Shown here: in pieces, positions 46,939-55,550 of the stretch | Layout of the letters: every line of letters starts with the position of its first letter | Position numbering within the stretch: the first letter of the stretch is position 1 | Origin: Fibrobacter sp. UWB4 | Lineage (GTDB): Bacteria > Fibrobacterota > Fibrobacteria > Fibrobacterales > Fibrobacteraceae | Length of the DNA: 64,000 nucleotides | Assembly: GCF_002210345.1 (NCBI RefSeq) | Contig: NZ_MWQI01000001.1 | Span: forward strand, 124,001 to 188,000 | Direction of reading: 5' to 3' | Program-made: the position numbers and the translations under genes | Notes under the pieces: generated by a model | The model's database searches: none | What the model was told of the DNA's origin: nothing | What the model saw: only the letters and a program-made list of their open reading frames with translations

Positions 46939-48855
46939 ATGCAAAACAAAATCCTTGGAGTTGCGGGCTGTGCCGCTCTCATGCTTGGACTCGCCGCTTG
47001 TTCTGGTGAAGACGGCGTTAACGGTGTAAACGGTCTTAATGGTAAAAATGGTGCCGATGGTAAAAACGGTACAAGCTGCGAAGTTAAGGCTCTGAAAAAT
47101 AATACCGGTTATAAGGTGCTTTGCGCAGGGGACTCTGTAGGCGTCTTGAAAAACGGTAAAGATGGTACCAATGGTAAAGCTGGTACAAGCTGTACCACTA
47201 CGGAACGTTCAGACAAAACTGGTTTTGACGTGATGTGCGGCGGCAAGTCTGTTGGTTCGTTGCTTAACGGCAAGGCTGGTGAATCCTGTACGGTAAATCG
47301 TTCTGATTTAGGTGCTGTTGTCAAGTGCGGTAATCAGGAAGCAACCCTCCTTGATGGTAAGAGCTGCTCGGCTTCAACCACTTCTAAGAATGGCCGAGAA
47401 GGTATCGTCGTGACATGCGATGGTGAAGTTGTCGGTACTGTCTGGAATGGTGAAACGGGTACAGGCTGCTCTGCAACACCTGCAAAATTGGGTGATAAGA
47501 CCGGTTTCACGCTGTATTGCGGCGATGAAGCTGTCGGAACCGTGTGGAACGGTACTGAGGGTACAAGCTGCACTAGCACGGAAAAGGCCAATGGCAAGAT
47601 TGAGGTGAAGTGCGGTGATGCATCTGCAGTTACCATTTACAAGGCCATGTGCGGTGACGATTCCTATGATCCTGCTGAACAGTTCTGCGTCCTTGGCAAG
47701 CTCTATGACAAGTGCGATGGCAAGACCTTCGTTGTTAATAGAGAATACTGCAATGATGATGTTGTTGCCCCATTGTGTTCTGAAGTCAAGTTGAAAAAAG
47801 ATGGAAGCTATGAAGTGGTCGCCAATCGTGCAACTAAGGCGGATGAATTCTGCTTGGCAGGCATCATTACGAAAAAGTGCGGTGGTGAGGAGTTCTCCAT
47901 GAACCAGTATTGCGACAAGAAGCATGATGGCGTAACGGACTCTATCAAGGACTACTGTAAGTATGCCGATGATGAAAAACTTGAAATGGCTTATCAGAAA
48001 ATCGGTAAGAGTCTATTCCCTGAAGAAGAAGAGGAAGATGTCGAAGCAGCTTCTTCTAGCTCAAGCTTCTTTGGTGGCTTGATTGGGAAAAAGCTTGACG
48101 ATTTTACATCGGAACAGTTGGGATTGTTCTACGAAGCTCTTGAAGGGCTGAAGACCACCTGTGGTGTAGAATCCGATCCTGATCTGTGCGGTGGGGTTGC
48201 CTATAATCCAGAAAAGAAGTTCTGCGATATTCGTGACAATCATCTCTATGCGTTTAAGGAAATTAACGGGGTGACCTGGTTTACTGAAAACCTTGCCTTC
48301 AAATATAAGTTGCCGAAGAAGGTGTATGAAATTGACAAAGCAACGGGCGATACTTTAAGTATTTCTCTTGATGCTAGAAGCGGTGTACTGTATTACGAGG
48401 ACGACCCCTTTGAAAACTTCGAGGCTGCTGAAGGTCGCTACTATACCTGGAACTCTGCAATGGGTATCGGTGATATGAGAAGTGACGTTGATCTTAGTGA
48501 AACGAGCCTTAAGGATAAAGACAAGGTTGTAGGTGCATGCCCGGCTGGCTGGAGATTGCCGACTAAGGCGGAACTCGAAGATCTTAGCAATTTTGCTAAC
48601 GATGTGGCCGAGGGTGGCTTTGAAGACCTTGATAATACTGATAAGGTTCTCAACTTCAATGTTGACTTCTTGGGATACTATAATATCAGCGCGAAGAAGC
48701 CTATGGGCACTGAAGCTAACTTCTGGTCTAGCGATGCTGCTGCATCGGATGAACAGGCTTGGGGCTTGGTTATCGTAGACAATGATAACAGCTCTGTTGA
48801 AACTTCCAACAAGGCCTATGCATATACAATCCGTTGCGTCAAGGATGTGATCTAG
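46939..48855 (+). CDS. lipoprotein with Cys/Gly repeat modules and a Fibrobacter major paralogous (FISUMP) domain
   Basis: 638 residues. Start ATG 46939 (AAGGGAG upstream), lipobox LAAC (Cys20). A collagen-like G-x-N-G stretch (about 22-45) is followed by five to six ~38-residue modules of the form 'GtsC.......G..V.CGg..VG...NG' (about 45-245), then Cys-rich spacer repeats, an acidic/Ser linker (about 360-375), and the C-terminal FISUMP domain (about 440-638). That domain shows 'WFTENLAFKY', 'RYYTWNSAMG', 'CPAGWRLPTKAELEDL' and 'ANFWSSDAA...AYTIRCVKD'. Surface-exposed role likely; exact function unknown. Confidence 0.85.
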   Translation: MQNKILGVAGCAALMLGLAACSGEDGVNGVNGLNGKNGADGKNGTSCEVKALKNNTGYKVLCAGDSVGVLKNGKDGTNGKAGTSCTTTERSDKTGFDVMCGGKSVGSLLNGKAGESCTVNRSDLGAVVKCGNQEATLLDGKSCSASTTSKNGREGIVVTCDGEVVGTVWNGETGTGCSATPAKLGDKTGFTLYCGDEAVGTVWNGTEGTSCTSTEKANGKIEVKCGDASAVTIYKAMCGDDSYDPAEQFCVLGKLYDKCDGKTFVVNREYCNDDVVAPLCSEVKLKKDGSYEVVANRATKADEFCLAGIITKKCGGEEFSMNQYCDKKHDGVTDSIKDYCKYADDEKLEMAYQKIGKSLFPEEEEEDVEAASSSSSFFGGLIGKKLDDFTSEQLGLFYEALEGLKTTCGVESDPDLCGGVAYNPEKKFCDIRDNHLYAFKEINGVTWFTENLAFKYKLPKKVYEIDKATGDTLSISLDARSGVLYYEDDPFENFEAAEGRYYTWNSAMGIGDMRSDVDLSETSLKDKDKVVGACPAGWRLPTKAELEDLSNFANDVAEGGFEDLDNTDKVLNFNVDFLGYYNISAKKPMGTEANFWSSDAAASDEQAWGLVIVDNDNSSVETSNKAYAYTIRCVKDVI

Positions 48856-48900
48856 CATTGTTGCAACAAATAAAATAAATCTCACATAATACAGCTCCAA

Positions 48901-48930
48901 GGCACTTGGCTCTCCTCCAGGTGCCTTTTT
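48901..48930 (+). terminator. terminator of the repeat lipoprotein gene
   Basis: GGCACTTGG...CCAGGTGCC (one G-T pair) followed by TTTTT. Confidence 0.85.
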
Positions 48931-48934
48931 GTAT

Positions 48935-48964
48935 AAAAGAAAACTACCGGCTAAGCCGGTAGTT
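48935..48964 (-). terminator. terminator-like hairpin, minus strand
   Basis: AACTACCGGC-TTA-GCCGGTAGTT on the minus strand followed by TTTCTTTT. It lies downstream of the GH30 gene. Confidence 0.75.
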
Positions 48965-48998
48965 CCATAGAGCCTTCTGGCGGTCATGAAGAAAAAAG

Positions 48999-49061
48999 AA
49001 ATCCTTTGATTACTATTGAAATGCGGTCTGCCAACTGCATCACAATAAAATCAAAGGATTT
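48999..49061 (-). terminator. long branched hairpin downstream of the GH30 gene
   Basis: Perfect 13-bp arms AAATCCTTTGATT / AATCAAAGGATTT enclose a second imperfect pair ATGC.GT/AC.GCAT. On the minus strand the structure is followed by TCTTTTTTC, so it can serve as a terminator for the GH30 mRNA, but it is unusually large for one. Confidence 0.6.
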
Positions 49062-49087
49062 AAGATGAATAATTCTGTGCGATGTTT

Positions 49088-51208
49088 TTAGTTCTTCACG
49101 ACGCGCTGTGCGTTGTATTTAGTCTTCAAAATGTAGGCGCCTTGATGAAGCTTCGGCTTGATTGTCCCGTTGTCATTAAGGGCTTCGTTCTTGAGTCCCT
49201 TCCATACAAGATTGCCGTTCAGGTCGAAAATCATGGCTTCGCCGTTGTTTCTGTCGGCAAAGTTTGTTCGGATGTTCTTGATAGAAGATGTTCCGCAGCC
49301 TTTTGCGACAATCTTTGCAATGTAAATGCCTGCATTGTCGCTGTTGAACGAAAGCTGGGTTGAACCAAACGGAGCGCCTGTAGAGTCAATTTCGTTGTCA
49401 AGTGGAACAGAAACTTCGGCCCAAGAACCGGCGGGAGCTGTGTTGCCGTACTGGTAGTTTTGCCATGTGCTGCCGCCTGCGCCGCCGATATTTACGGAAG
49501 CGTCTTCAGTGTCGATGCTGCGCATGGTGAATACAAGTTCTTTGCACTTGATCAGCGGGTCCTTTACGGCTGCTGCATCTGGGATTGTAAAGAGAGCATG
49601 CTGGTAGCCGCAGTCATCCTGAGCACAGTTGGCGAGCGGAACCTTCACGTACTTGGAAACTCCATCGAGAGCCGTTGTTTCAAATGTCACGGCGTCGAGG
49701 GTCTTGTCGCTTGTCCAGCCTGCGGCGGACGATTCGTCTGCATAGTTGACAATGACGAGAGAATCACCGATTTGCTTTGATGGATCGATGTAAGGGTCTT
49801 CAATGGGGGAGTCTTCGCACTGGAGCGCAGCAGTGTTGCTCGTTGTGAACACGACCGTCGTAATGGACTTTGCCGGGGCGTCGATGATGGAGCCTGCGGT
49901 AATGGCCTTGCTCTTGTCGCCGCTTTCAACGGACTGGACTGCAGATACCGGAGTGTAACCATTGACAGAAAAGCTCAAGTTCTGTGCTGAACCCTTGTTG
50001 ATGGCGATAACAGAGATGGAGTCGCAGTCGGCACTGCGGAAGGCAACTGCGTAGAGGTCTTTTCCGTCGCTTGTTGTGCTAACGACGCGCCAACCCGGGT
50101 TTACGAACTTGGAGTAGTGGCGCATGGCGTGGTATTCAGGGTTGATGTAAAGCTTTGCTTCGGTACAGCTGCTCCAGCCATTGCCCGGGCATACGCCGAT
50201 GAGCTGGCCGTTTTGTTCACCCCAGAAAAGTTCCCAGGCGATGTAGGCGTTGAGCTTGCCGCTCGTAAAGCCGACCTGCATGATGTGTGCAAGGCCGAGC
50301 ATGTCCTGTTCGCGCACGGCATTTTCCATCGTGCAGAATTCCGTCATGATGATGGGCTTTGCGTCACTGCCGTAGTTCTTGCCGATGGCGGTCATCGCTT
50401 TGCGGAAGTTTTCCGGGTTCAGGTAGTTCGTGCCGGAATTGTCGTTGCCATCGCCTGCATGGTACAGGTGGTAGGCGTAGCCGTCGAGATTGTTGTTGTC
50501 GAGAGCCTTTGCGTATTTTTCAAAGTTGTTGTAGCCAATGCCGAGCGGTTCTGGTCCGAGGATTTTCGGCGGATTGGCGAGCGAACTCACAGAATCGCGC
50601 ACAGCCTGGAGTGCCTGCTTGTAACCGGCAATTTCACTTGTTTCGGTGGGTTCGAACAGAGTTTCTTCGTACGTCGCTTCCATATCGGGTTCGTTTTGGA
50701 GGCTGATGTAGTCCGGGATGATTCCCATCTGTTCGTAGGACTGCAAGGAGGTTTTCCACCAGTGGGCAAATTCGCTATAGACGTATTTGCCGTAAGGGTC
50801 GTTGCTTGAGGTCTTAAGCGATTTGTCGCTCTTGGAATGTCCATCCGAGCCGTTCACGCTGCCACTTGGCTTGAGACGGCCTGGTGCTGACCAGCTGGAC
50901 ATTTCGATTTTGAGGTGGTTGCCGAGACGCTGCTTGCCGGCTTTGACTATGGCTGCATCGGCTGCAATGCTTGTTGTGTCTTCCTGTTTCCAGTTGCCGA
51001 TGCGGAGCAGCGAGAGGTTGAGTCCTGTAAATGCTGTGTCGTAGAAGTCCTTTTGCAAGGAAGAACTCATTGCTGTAATCCAGCTTTGGTAATAGGCGGC
51101 TCCTGCGCCAAATCCGACTACCTTCTGAGCTGTAGTGGCTGGGTCAACTGAAATTGTTGCGGCAAATGCACTTGAAGCGAGCAATGCCGTGGTAATGATT
51201 TTTTTCAT
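49088..51208 (-). CDS. secreted GH30-family glycoside hydrolase with C-terminal sorting-like domain
   Basis: 706 residues. Signal peptide (1-16), GH30 barrel plus side beta-sandwich (about 17-450): acid/base Glu173 in SLQNEPD, nucleophile Glu290 in IIMTEFC, 'GFGAGAAYYQ' near the start. Likely a glucuronoxylanase or related xylan/beta-glucan enzyme. A CBM-like beta domain (about 480-645, 'VKVPLANC', 'SWAEVSVPL') follows. The last ~55 residues have 'amIFDLNGNLVWKG' and 'l.qGaYILK...n.q.vVKN', the pattern of C-terminal sorting domains of type IX-like secretion. AAGGAG lies upstream of the start. Confidence 0.9.
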   Translation of the reverse strand: MKKIITTALLASSAFAATISVDPATTAQKVVGFGAGAAYYQSWITAMSSSLQKDFYDTAFTGLNLSLLRIGNWKQEDTTSIAADAAIVKAGKQRLGNHLKIEMSSWSAPGRLKPSGSVNGSDGHSKSDKSLKTSSNDPYGKYVYSEFAHWWKTSLQSYEQMGIIPDYISLQNEPDMEATYEETLFEPTETSEIAGYKQALQAVRDSVSSLANPPKILGPEPLGIGYNNFEKYAKALDNNNLDGYAYHLYHAGDGNDNSGTNYLNPENFRKAMTAIGKNYGSDAKPIIMTEFCTMENAVREQDMLGLAHIMQVGFTSGKLNAYIAWELFWGEQNGQLIGVCPGNGWSSCTEAKLYINPEYHAMRHYSKFVNPGWRVVSTTSDGKDLYAVAFRSADCDSISVIAINKGSAQNLSFSVNGYTPVSAVQSVESGDKSKAITAGSIIDAPAKSITTVVFTTSNTAALQCEDSPIEDPYIDPSKQIGDSLVIVNYADESSAAGWTSDKTLDAVTFETTALDGVSKYVKVPLANCAQDDCGYQHALFTIPDAAAVKDPLIKCKELVFTMRSIDTEDASVNIGGAGGSTWQNYQYGNTAPAGSWAEVSVPLDNEIDSTGAPFGSTQLSFNSDNAGIYIAKIVAKGCGTSSIKNIRTNFADRNNGEAMIFDLNGNLVWKGLKNEALNDNGTIKPKLHQGAYILKTKYNAQRVVKN

Positions 51209-51460
51209 AAACGCTCCTTATATCACACCAAGATATACCATACACCGGGAGAGAAAGATACAAAAAGTAGTAAGGAGTTTCAAGAATTTTAAAGCTTGGG
51301 ATTTAGACGAAATGTGATCCTGACCACGTAAGGAGCAGGATCCAGTAAAATTATTTACTAGAAAAAATGGATGCTTCGTTCTTCGAATTCAGCATGACGA
51401 GTGTGAAAGGAGCATTTCACTAAGGAATCTGAATAAAAGTTCCTAACTCCTAATTCCGAA
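51209..51460. other. gap upstream of GH30: partial repeats, no gene
   Basis: Contains a GATCCTG...CAGGATC inverted repeat at 51318-51345, a GCATGACGAG repeat fragment near 51398, and TTCCTAACTCCTAATTCCGAA near 51440. The GH30 promoter should lie at the left end but I could not place it with confidence. Confidence 0.5.
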
Positions 51461-52633
51461 TTAATATGCCCCGTCACCCTTGAACACGACCTTGAATGTC
51501 TTGAGAATGAGCTTGAAGTCATCCCCAAGCTTGCCGTCGCGACGGATGTAGTCGTTGTCGAGACGCATCTGACCTTCGAACGGGATGTTGCTGCGACCGC
51601 TGACCTGCCAAATGCAAGTAAGGCCCGGCGTCACGGAGAGACGCATGCGGTGCCACGGTTCGTATTCGGCCACTTCGGAGGGAATTGGCGGGCGCGGTCC
51701 GACAATGGACATGTCGCCTTTAAGGATGTTGATGAGCTGCGGCAGTTCGTCGAGACTGAACTTGCGGAGAATATGGCCAAACGGATAAATACGCGGGTCG
51801 TTCTTCATCTTGAAGGTCTTGCCGCCTGTTTCGTTCATGGCCATGAGTTCTTTTTTGCGCTCTTCGGCGTCGGCGTACATGCTGCGGAACTTGTACATTG
51901 TAAACAGGGTGCCGTTTTTGCCGACTCGTGTCTGCTTGAAGATAATCGGACCCTTTGGATCGCTGATTTTTACGGCGAGTGCGCAGAACAAAAGGAGCGG
52001 GGAGAGCACTATCAATGCTGCAGAAGTGCAGGTGATGTCCACAATTCTCTTGATGATGTGCCTAAAACGGATCTTGTGCGGGTGGACCCAGATGTCCGAA
52101 AGGTTCAGTCTGTTGAGCGTGAAGAAACTTCCGTTCGTACTGTTGAATTCCTTCAGCTTATCGTCCATTTCGAGGTTGTCCTTTTCCTGGTAGCCGGTGT
52201 AAAGGTAAGCCTGGAAGATAGGGGCCTTTGGCTTGTGGCGGAGTGCCTGGATAAGCCCTGCATCGTTTAGCTTGTGGAGGATTTCCTTGCGGATGCTTTC
52301 GAGCGTACTCATGTCTGAGTTCAAAAGGATAATGCCGATACCGCTGTTGTCGCTCAAGTAACCGAGGACGTCGATAAAGCGCAGATGCGAAAACATCGTG
52401 AGTACGCTGATTTTCCAGGTGTTCTCGACAATCTTCGAGGGACGGCCCCAACCGAGAACATCGAACTGGTGTGAATAAATCTTGATGAAAAGGAAAGGTT
52501 TTCGGGTGCGATTCGCGCGCAAAAATTCTTCGTTCAGCCTAGCTTTGAAGAGCTTGGCTGGATACACAATGTTCTTTAACTTCTGTTCGTTAAGAATCGA
52601 ACCAATTGCGGGATTGACGGTTTCCTGTTCCAT
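51461..52633 (-). CDS. sugar-1-phosphate transferase (monotopic PGT) with a degenerate GGDEF-like N-terminal domain
   Basis: 390 residues. The C-terminal half (about 195-390) is a polyprenyl-phosphate sugar-phosphate transferase: one membrane hairpin, 'KRIVDITCTSAALIVLSPLL', 'GPIIFKQTRVGKNGTLFTMYKFRSM', catalytic Asp-Glu in SLDELPQLINILKGDMSIVGPRP. It loads a sugar phosphate on undecaprenyl phosphate to start a surface glycan. The N-terminal half has 'PFLFIKIYSHQFD' and 'LGYLSDNSGIGIILLNSD', which looks like a GGDEF fold without the active motif. It lacks the usual four-helix N-terminus. TATATT ends 7 nt before the ATG. Confidence 0.85.
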   Translation of the reverse strand: MEQETVNPAIGSILNEQKLKNIVYPAKLFKARLNEEFLRANRTRKPFLFIKIYSHQFDVLGWGRPSKIVENTWKISVLTMFSHLRFIDVLGYLSDNSGIGIILLNSDMSTLESIRKEILHKLNDAGLIQALRHKPKAPIFQAYLYTGYQEKDNLEMDDKLKEFNSTNGSFFTLNRLNLSDIWVHPHKIRFRHIIKRIVDITCTSAALIVLSPLLLFCALAVKISDPKGPIIFKQTRVGKNGTLFTMYKFRSMYADAEERKKELMAMNETGGKTFKMKNDPRIYPFGHILRKFSLDELPQLINILKGDMSIVGPRPPIPSEVAEYEPWHRMRLSVTPGLTCIWQVSGRSNIPFEGQMRLDNDYIRRDGKLGDDFKLILKTFKVVFKGDGAY

Positions 52634-52749
52634 GCGCTTAAATATAAAAAAAAGGGGATTGCTTTCAATAAGGGTGCTTTTTTAGGCGTTGTAAATCAAT
52701 GTTTTCAAATTGAAGAATTTTTATTAGATTTTTCATAGAAGGATAGAAA

Positions 52750-55506
52750 ATGAAAGTTAGACTTTTTTGGATGCTAATTTTTGCGGCATTTTTTTTGGGG
52801 TGTCATTCGGAAGGGGGGAGTTCTCCAGGCGAGGATATTCCGTATTCGGTCATGCAGAGGCAAATGTTGCTTGTCGAGGGGTCCAAGGATACCGTTGTTT
52901 TGGGTACAAACAAGAAAGGTGCCAAAATAGACGAATCTCCGGAAATGGAAGTTTTGCTCGACTATGACTATTGGGTGGACGGACATAAAGTAACTTGTGG
53001 TGAATTTAAATCGGTCATTGATGAATCGGTTGTTGAAAATCGCATCGATTGTGGCCCGGATAGCTTGCCTGTTGTCAATGTGACTTTTTTTGATGCCGTT
53101 CTCTTTGCGAATGAAAAAAGTAAAACAGAAAATTTGGACACTGTCTATGAATATTCTAGTGCGGAATTTGACAAAGACGGCCGTTGCGTGAATCTTGCTG
53201 GGCTATCTTTCCTTCTCAATAGGAAGGGGTTTAGGCTTCCGACCGAAGCGGAATGGGTTAAGGTGGCCTCACAAAAAGATAAATGCCTGGATTGCTTCGA
53301 AAGAGAGAAGGAGTATGTCAACGACTACAAGGGTATTTTCAAAAATGAGGTCATGATAAATTATGCGGGCGCTTCCAGTACAAATGATGTCGATGAGCGA
53401 ATTATCAAGGGTGGAGCTTCGTCAAGCCTTTATTCAAGAGGGGGAACGTATCCTGTAAGTCCATCTACCTATGATGACTATATTGGATTTCGTTTGGCGA
53501 TTGGCGTAATCCCTGATGCGGCTTTTTTGGATCAAGGCGGAAAAATCGTAAATTCTCCTGTCAAAGTGGTTTCATCGGTATTGAAACTGTGGGATTATAC
53601 AAAGACTTCTAAAGTTAAGCTTGTCTTTAAGAACGAAGCTACAGGGAACCTCAATTACATTGATTATGACAACGAAAGTAAAGTTGTTGAACTAGTGGAT
53701 TCGGTGCCGGCTTATCACCCGGATATTTCACCGGATGGGAGCAAGGTAGCCTATTGTACGGGGATTGAGGGGCTAGATCGCAAGTCTCAGGTTTATGTCC
53801 GTAATTTGGATGATGGCAACTCTGGTATTGTGAAATTGGATGTAGAGAGTGCCGCAATTCCTCGCTGGAATGTTTTAGAAAATGGTGATACCGTTATTAC
53901 CTATGTGACGGGAGCCGGTAACAATTCGAGCGGAAAATCCTTCAAGAGCATGAGCACGTGGCAAGTTCCTTTTGCAAACGGAAAGTTCGGAAAACCTGTT
54001 AAGTTGTTTGATGGTTCGTACCATGGTGGTGTCAGCGAAGACGGAAGGCTTGCCGTTACGGGGGCGAAAATTCTTCGGGCTAATGTCAACGGAAAAGAGA
54101 CTGTCTGGTATAATGGGGAACAATCTTGCAATGTGTCGCTTTCGAGAGATTTTAGCAAGCGTACGTCATTTCTCGATTTCCATAGCGCCACGGGTGAAAA
54201 ATTTGTGGGCGATAAGTACAAGGTTCATGAAATTCTATTTGTGGCGGATAGTACCGGAAACCTTATTCAATATGTAAAGGCTCCTTATGGCTATGCTTTT
54301 GACCATCCTGAATGGGTGACTGGGCGCGTGAACCAGAATATTGTGGCGACCTTTACAAATTCGGATGGCGCTCATTCAAAAATTGTCCTCGTCCATTTGC
54401 CCGATAGCTCTATTACATATCTTGTCGAAGGCGATGAACTGTGGCATCCGAGTCTTTGGATTCAGGGGAAAACGAAGGCGCTTTCTAGTTCTAGTGCGTC
54501 TGTTGAACGTTCCGAATTATCAAGCAGCAGTGAAGAGATTGCTTCGAACTCTTCGAGTTCTCGCAATGACGAAAAAAGCTCTAGCAGTTCTTCGGAAAAT
54601 CTGGTTGAAAAGTTTGTGCTGGATGAGGATAGCGCAGGATTTTATGTGAAAAACAATGAATTCCAGGAAGCGCATTGGAGTTATAAGATGGAGCTTGTCT
54701 GGACCTATATGGACCAGGCCGATGTCGTTGTTTTTGGGTCTTCCAGGCCGCATCATGGCATAATCCCGGACTTGTTCAGTAAGCAGTTCTTTGTGGTGAA
54801 CCTGGCTAGTGCTCATGGCAATCTTCATAGTTCCTATTATATGGCGGTAAACTACGTGTTGCCCCATTATAAAAAGTTAAAGTACATTATCATTGAAATT
54901 GCGCTGGATAGGCTTTGGCTGACAAAGCAAAACAGTTTCTTTTATCTTAAAAGTCCAGAAATCAAGGGGTATGTTTACGATGCCAATCACGATTTCTGGA
55001 AGTTGGGCGTTCCCGAAGGTTTGTTGGAGCATACGCAGAATGTTCCTAAGGCTTCCTCGTATTCAGCCAACTTGACCGAACGGGGGTATATGCCTTTAAA
55101 AGGATGTAGCGACTGGAGGTCGTCTGTTTACGCCGAAAGGGATGTGGCGTGGCTTGATACGGGGCGTGTGCGCCTTGAAGAGACTTTGGGGTACTTGACT
55201 GAAATTATCCAGTTGGCAAAGGCAAAAGGTATTAAGGTGGTCGGTGTAGAAATGCCGCTAAATCCGAATTACAAGAACGTGAATGCTTACGGAAAGTACG
55301 GGCTACGCAATAGCGATGCTCCAGAAATCATTGAACGTTTAAACGCGCTGACCCAGAAATATGACAATTTCACCTTCTTTGACCAGCATAAGATGGGGGA
55401 GCACGATTATCTCAATGGCATGAACTACGATGATGACCACCTCTGTCGAGCTGGTGCTGAGCAAATGACCCACCGTCTGGATTCCCTGTTGAAAACATTG
55501 AAATGA
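52750..55506 (+). CDS. TIGR02171-type Fibrobacter paralogous lipoprotein (FGE-like + propeller + SGNH-like)
   Basis: 918 residues. Lipobox FLGC (Cys18). About 35-255 resembles the formylglycine-generating-enzyme/SUMF1 fold ('YDYWVDGHKVTCGEF', 'RLPTEAEWVKVAS', 'DYIGFRLAI'). About 270-570 has TolB-like propeller signatures ('YHPDISPDGSKVAYCTG'). A Ser-rich linker (about 575-620) leads to an SGNH-hydrolase-like domain: 'VVFGSSRPHHG' (about 658-668) as block I and 'DDDHLCRAGAEQM' (about 893-905) as the Asp-x-x-His block V. The family averages ~900 residues, many members being lipoproteins. Start has AAGGA. Function unknown. Confidence 0.82.
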   Translation: MKVRLFWMLIFAAFFLGCHSEGGSSPGEDIPYSVMQRQMLLVEGSKDTVVLGTNKKGAKIDESPEMEVLLDYDYWVDGHKVTCGEFKSVIDESVVENRIDCGPDSLPVVNVTFFDAVLFANEKSKTENLDTVYEYSSAEFDKDGRCVNLAGLSFLLNRKGFRLPTEAEWVKVASQKDKCLDCFEREKEYVNDYKGIFKNEVMINYAGASSTNDVDERIIKGGASSSLYSRGGTYPVSPSTYDDYIGFRLAIGVIPDAAFLDQGGKIVNSPVKVVSSVLKLWDYTKTSKVKLVFKNEATGNLNYIDYDNESKVVELVDSVPAYHPDISPDGSKVAYCTGIEGLDRKSQVYVRNLDDGNSGIVKLDVESAAIPRWNVLENGDTVITYVTGAGNNSSGKSFKSMSTWQVPFANGKFGKPVKLFDGSYHGGVSEDGRLAVTGAKILRANVNGKETVWYNGEQSCNVSLSRDFSKRTSFLDFHSATGEKFVGDKYKVHEILFVADSTGNLIQYVKAPYGYAFDHPEWVTGRVNQNIVATFTNSDGAHSKIVLVHLPDSSITYLVEGDELWHPSLWIQGKTKALSSSSASVERSELSSSSEEIASNSSSSRNDEKSSSSSSENLVEKFVLDEDSAGFYVKNNEFQEAHWSYKMELVWTYMDQADVVVFGSSRPHHGIIPDLFSKQFFVVNLASAHGNLHSSYYMAVNYVLPHYKKLKYIIIEIALDRLWLTKQNSFFYLKSPEIKGYVYDANHDFWKLGVPEGLLEHTQNVPKASSYSANLTERGYMPLKGCSDWRSSVYAERDVAWLDTGRVRLEETLGYLTEIIQLAKAKGIKVVGVEMPLNPNYKNVNAYGKYGLRNSDAPEIIERLNALTQKYDNFTFFDQHKMGEHDYLNGMNYDDDHLCRAGAEQMTHRLDSLLKTLK

Positions 55507-55550
55507 TTTTTCTACATTATAGCGCGTAAAATTTAAAATGGAGACGCTAT

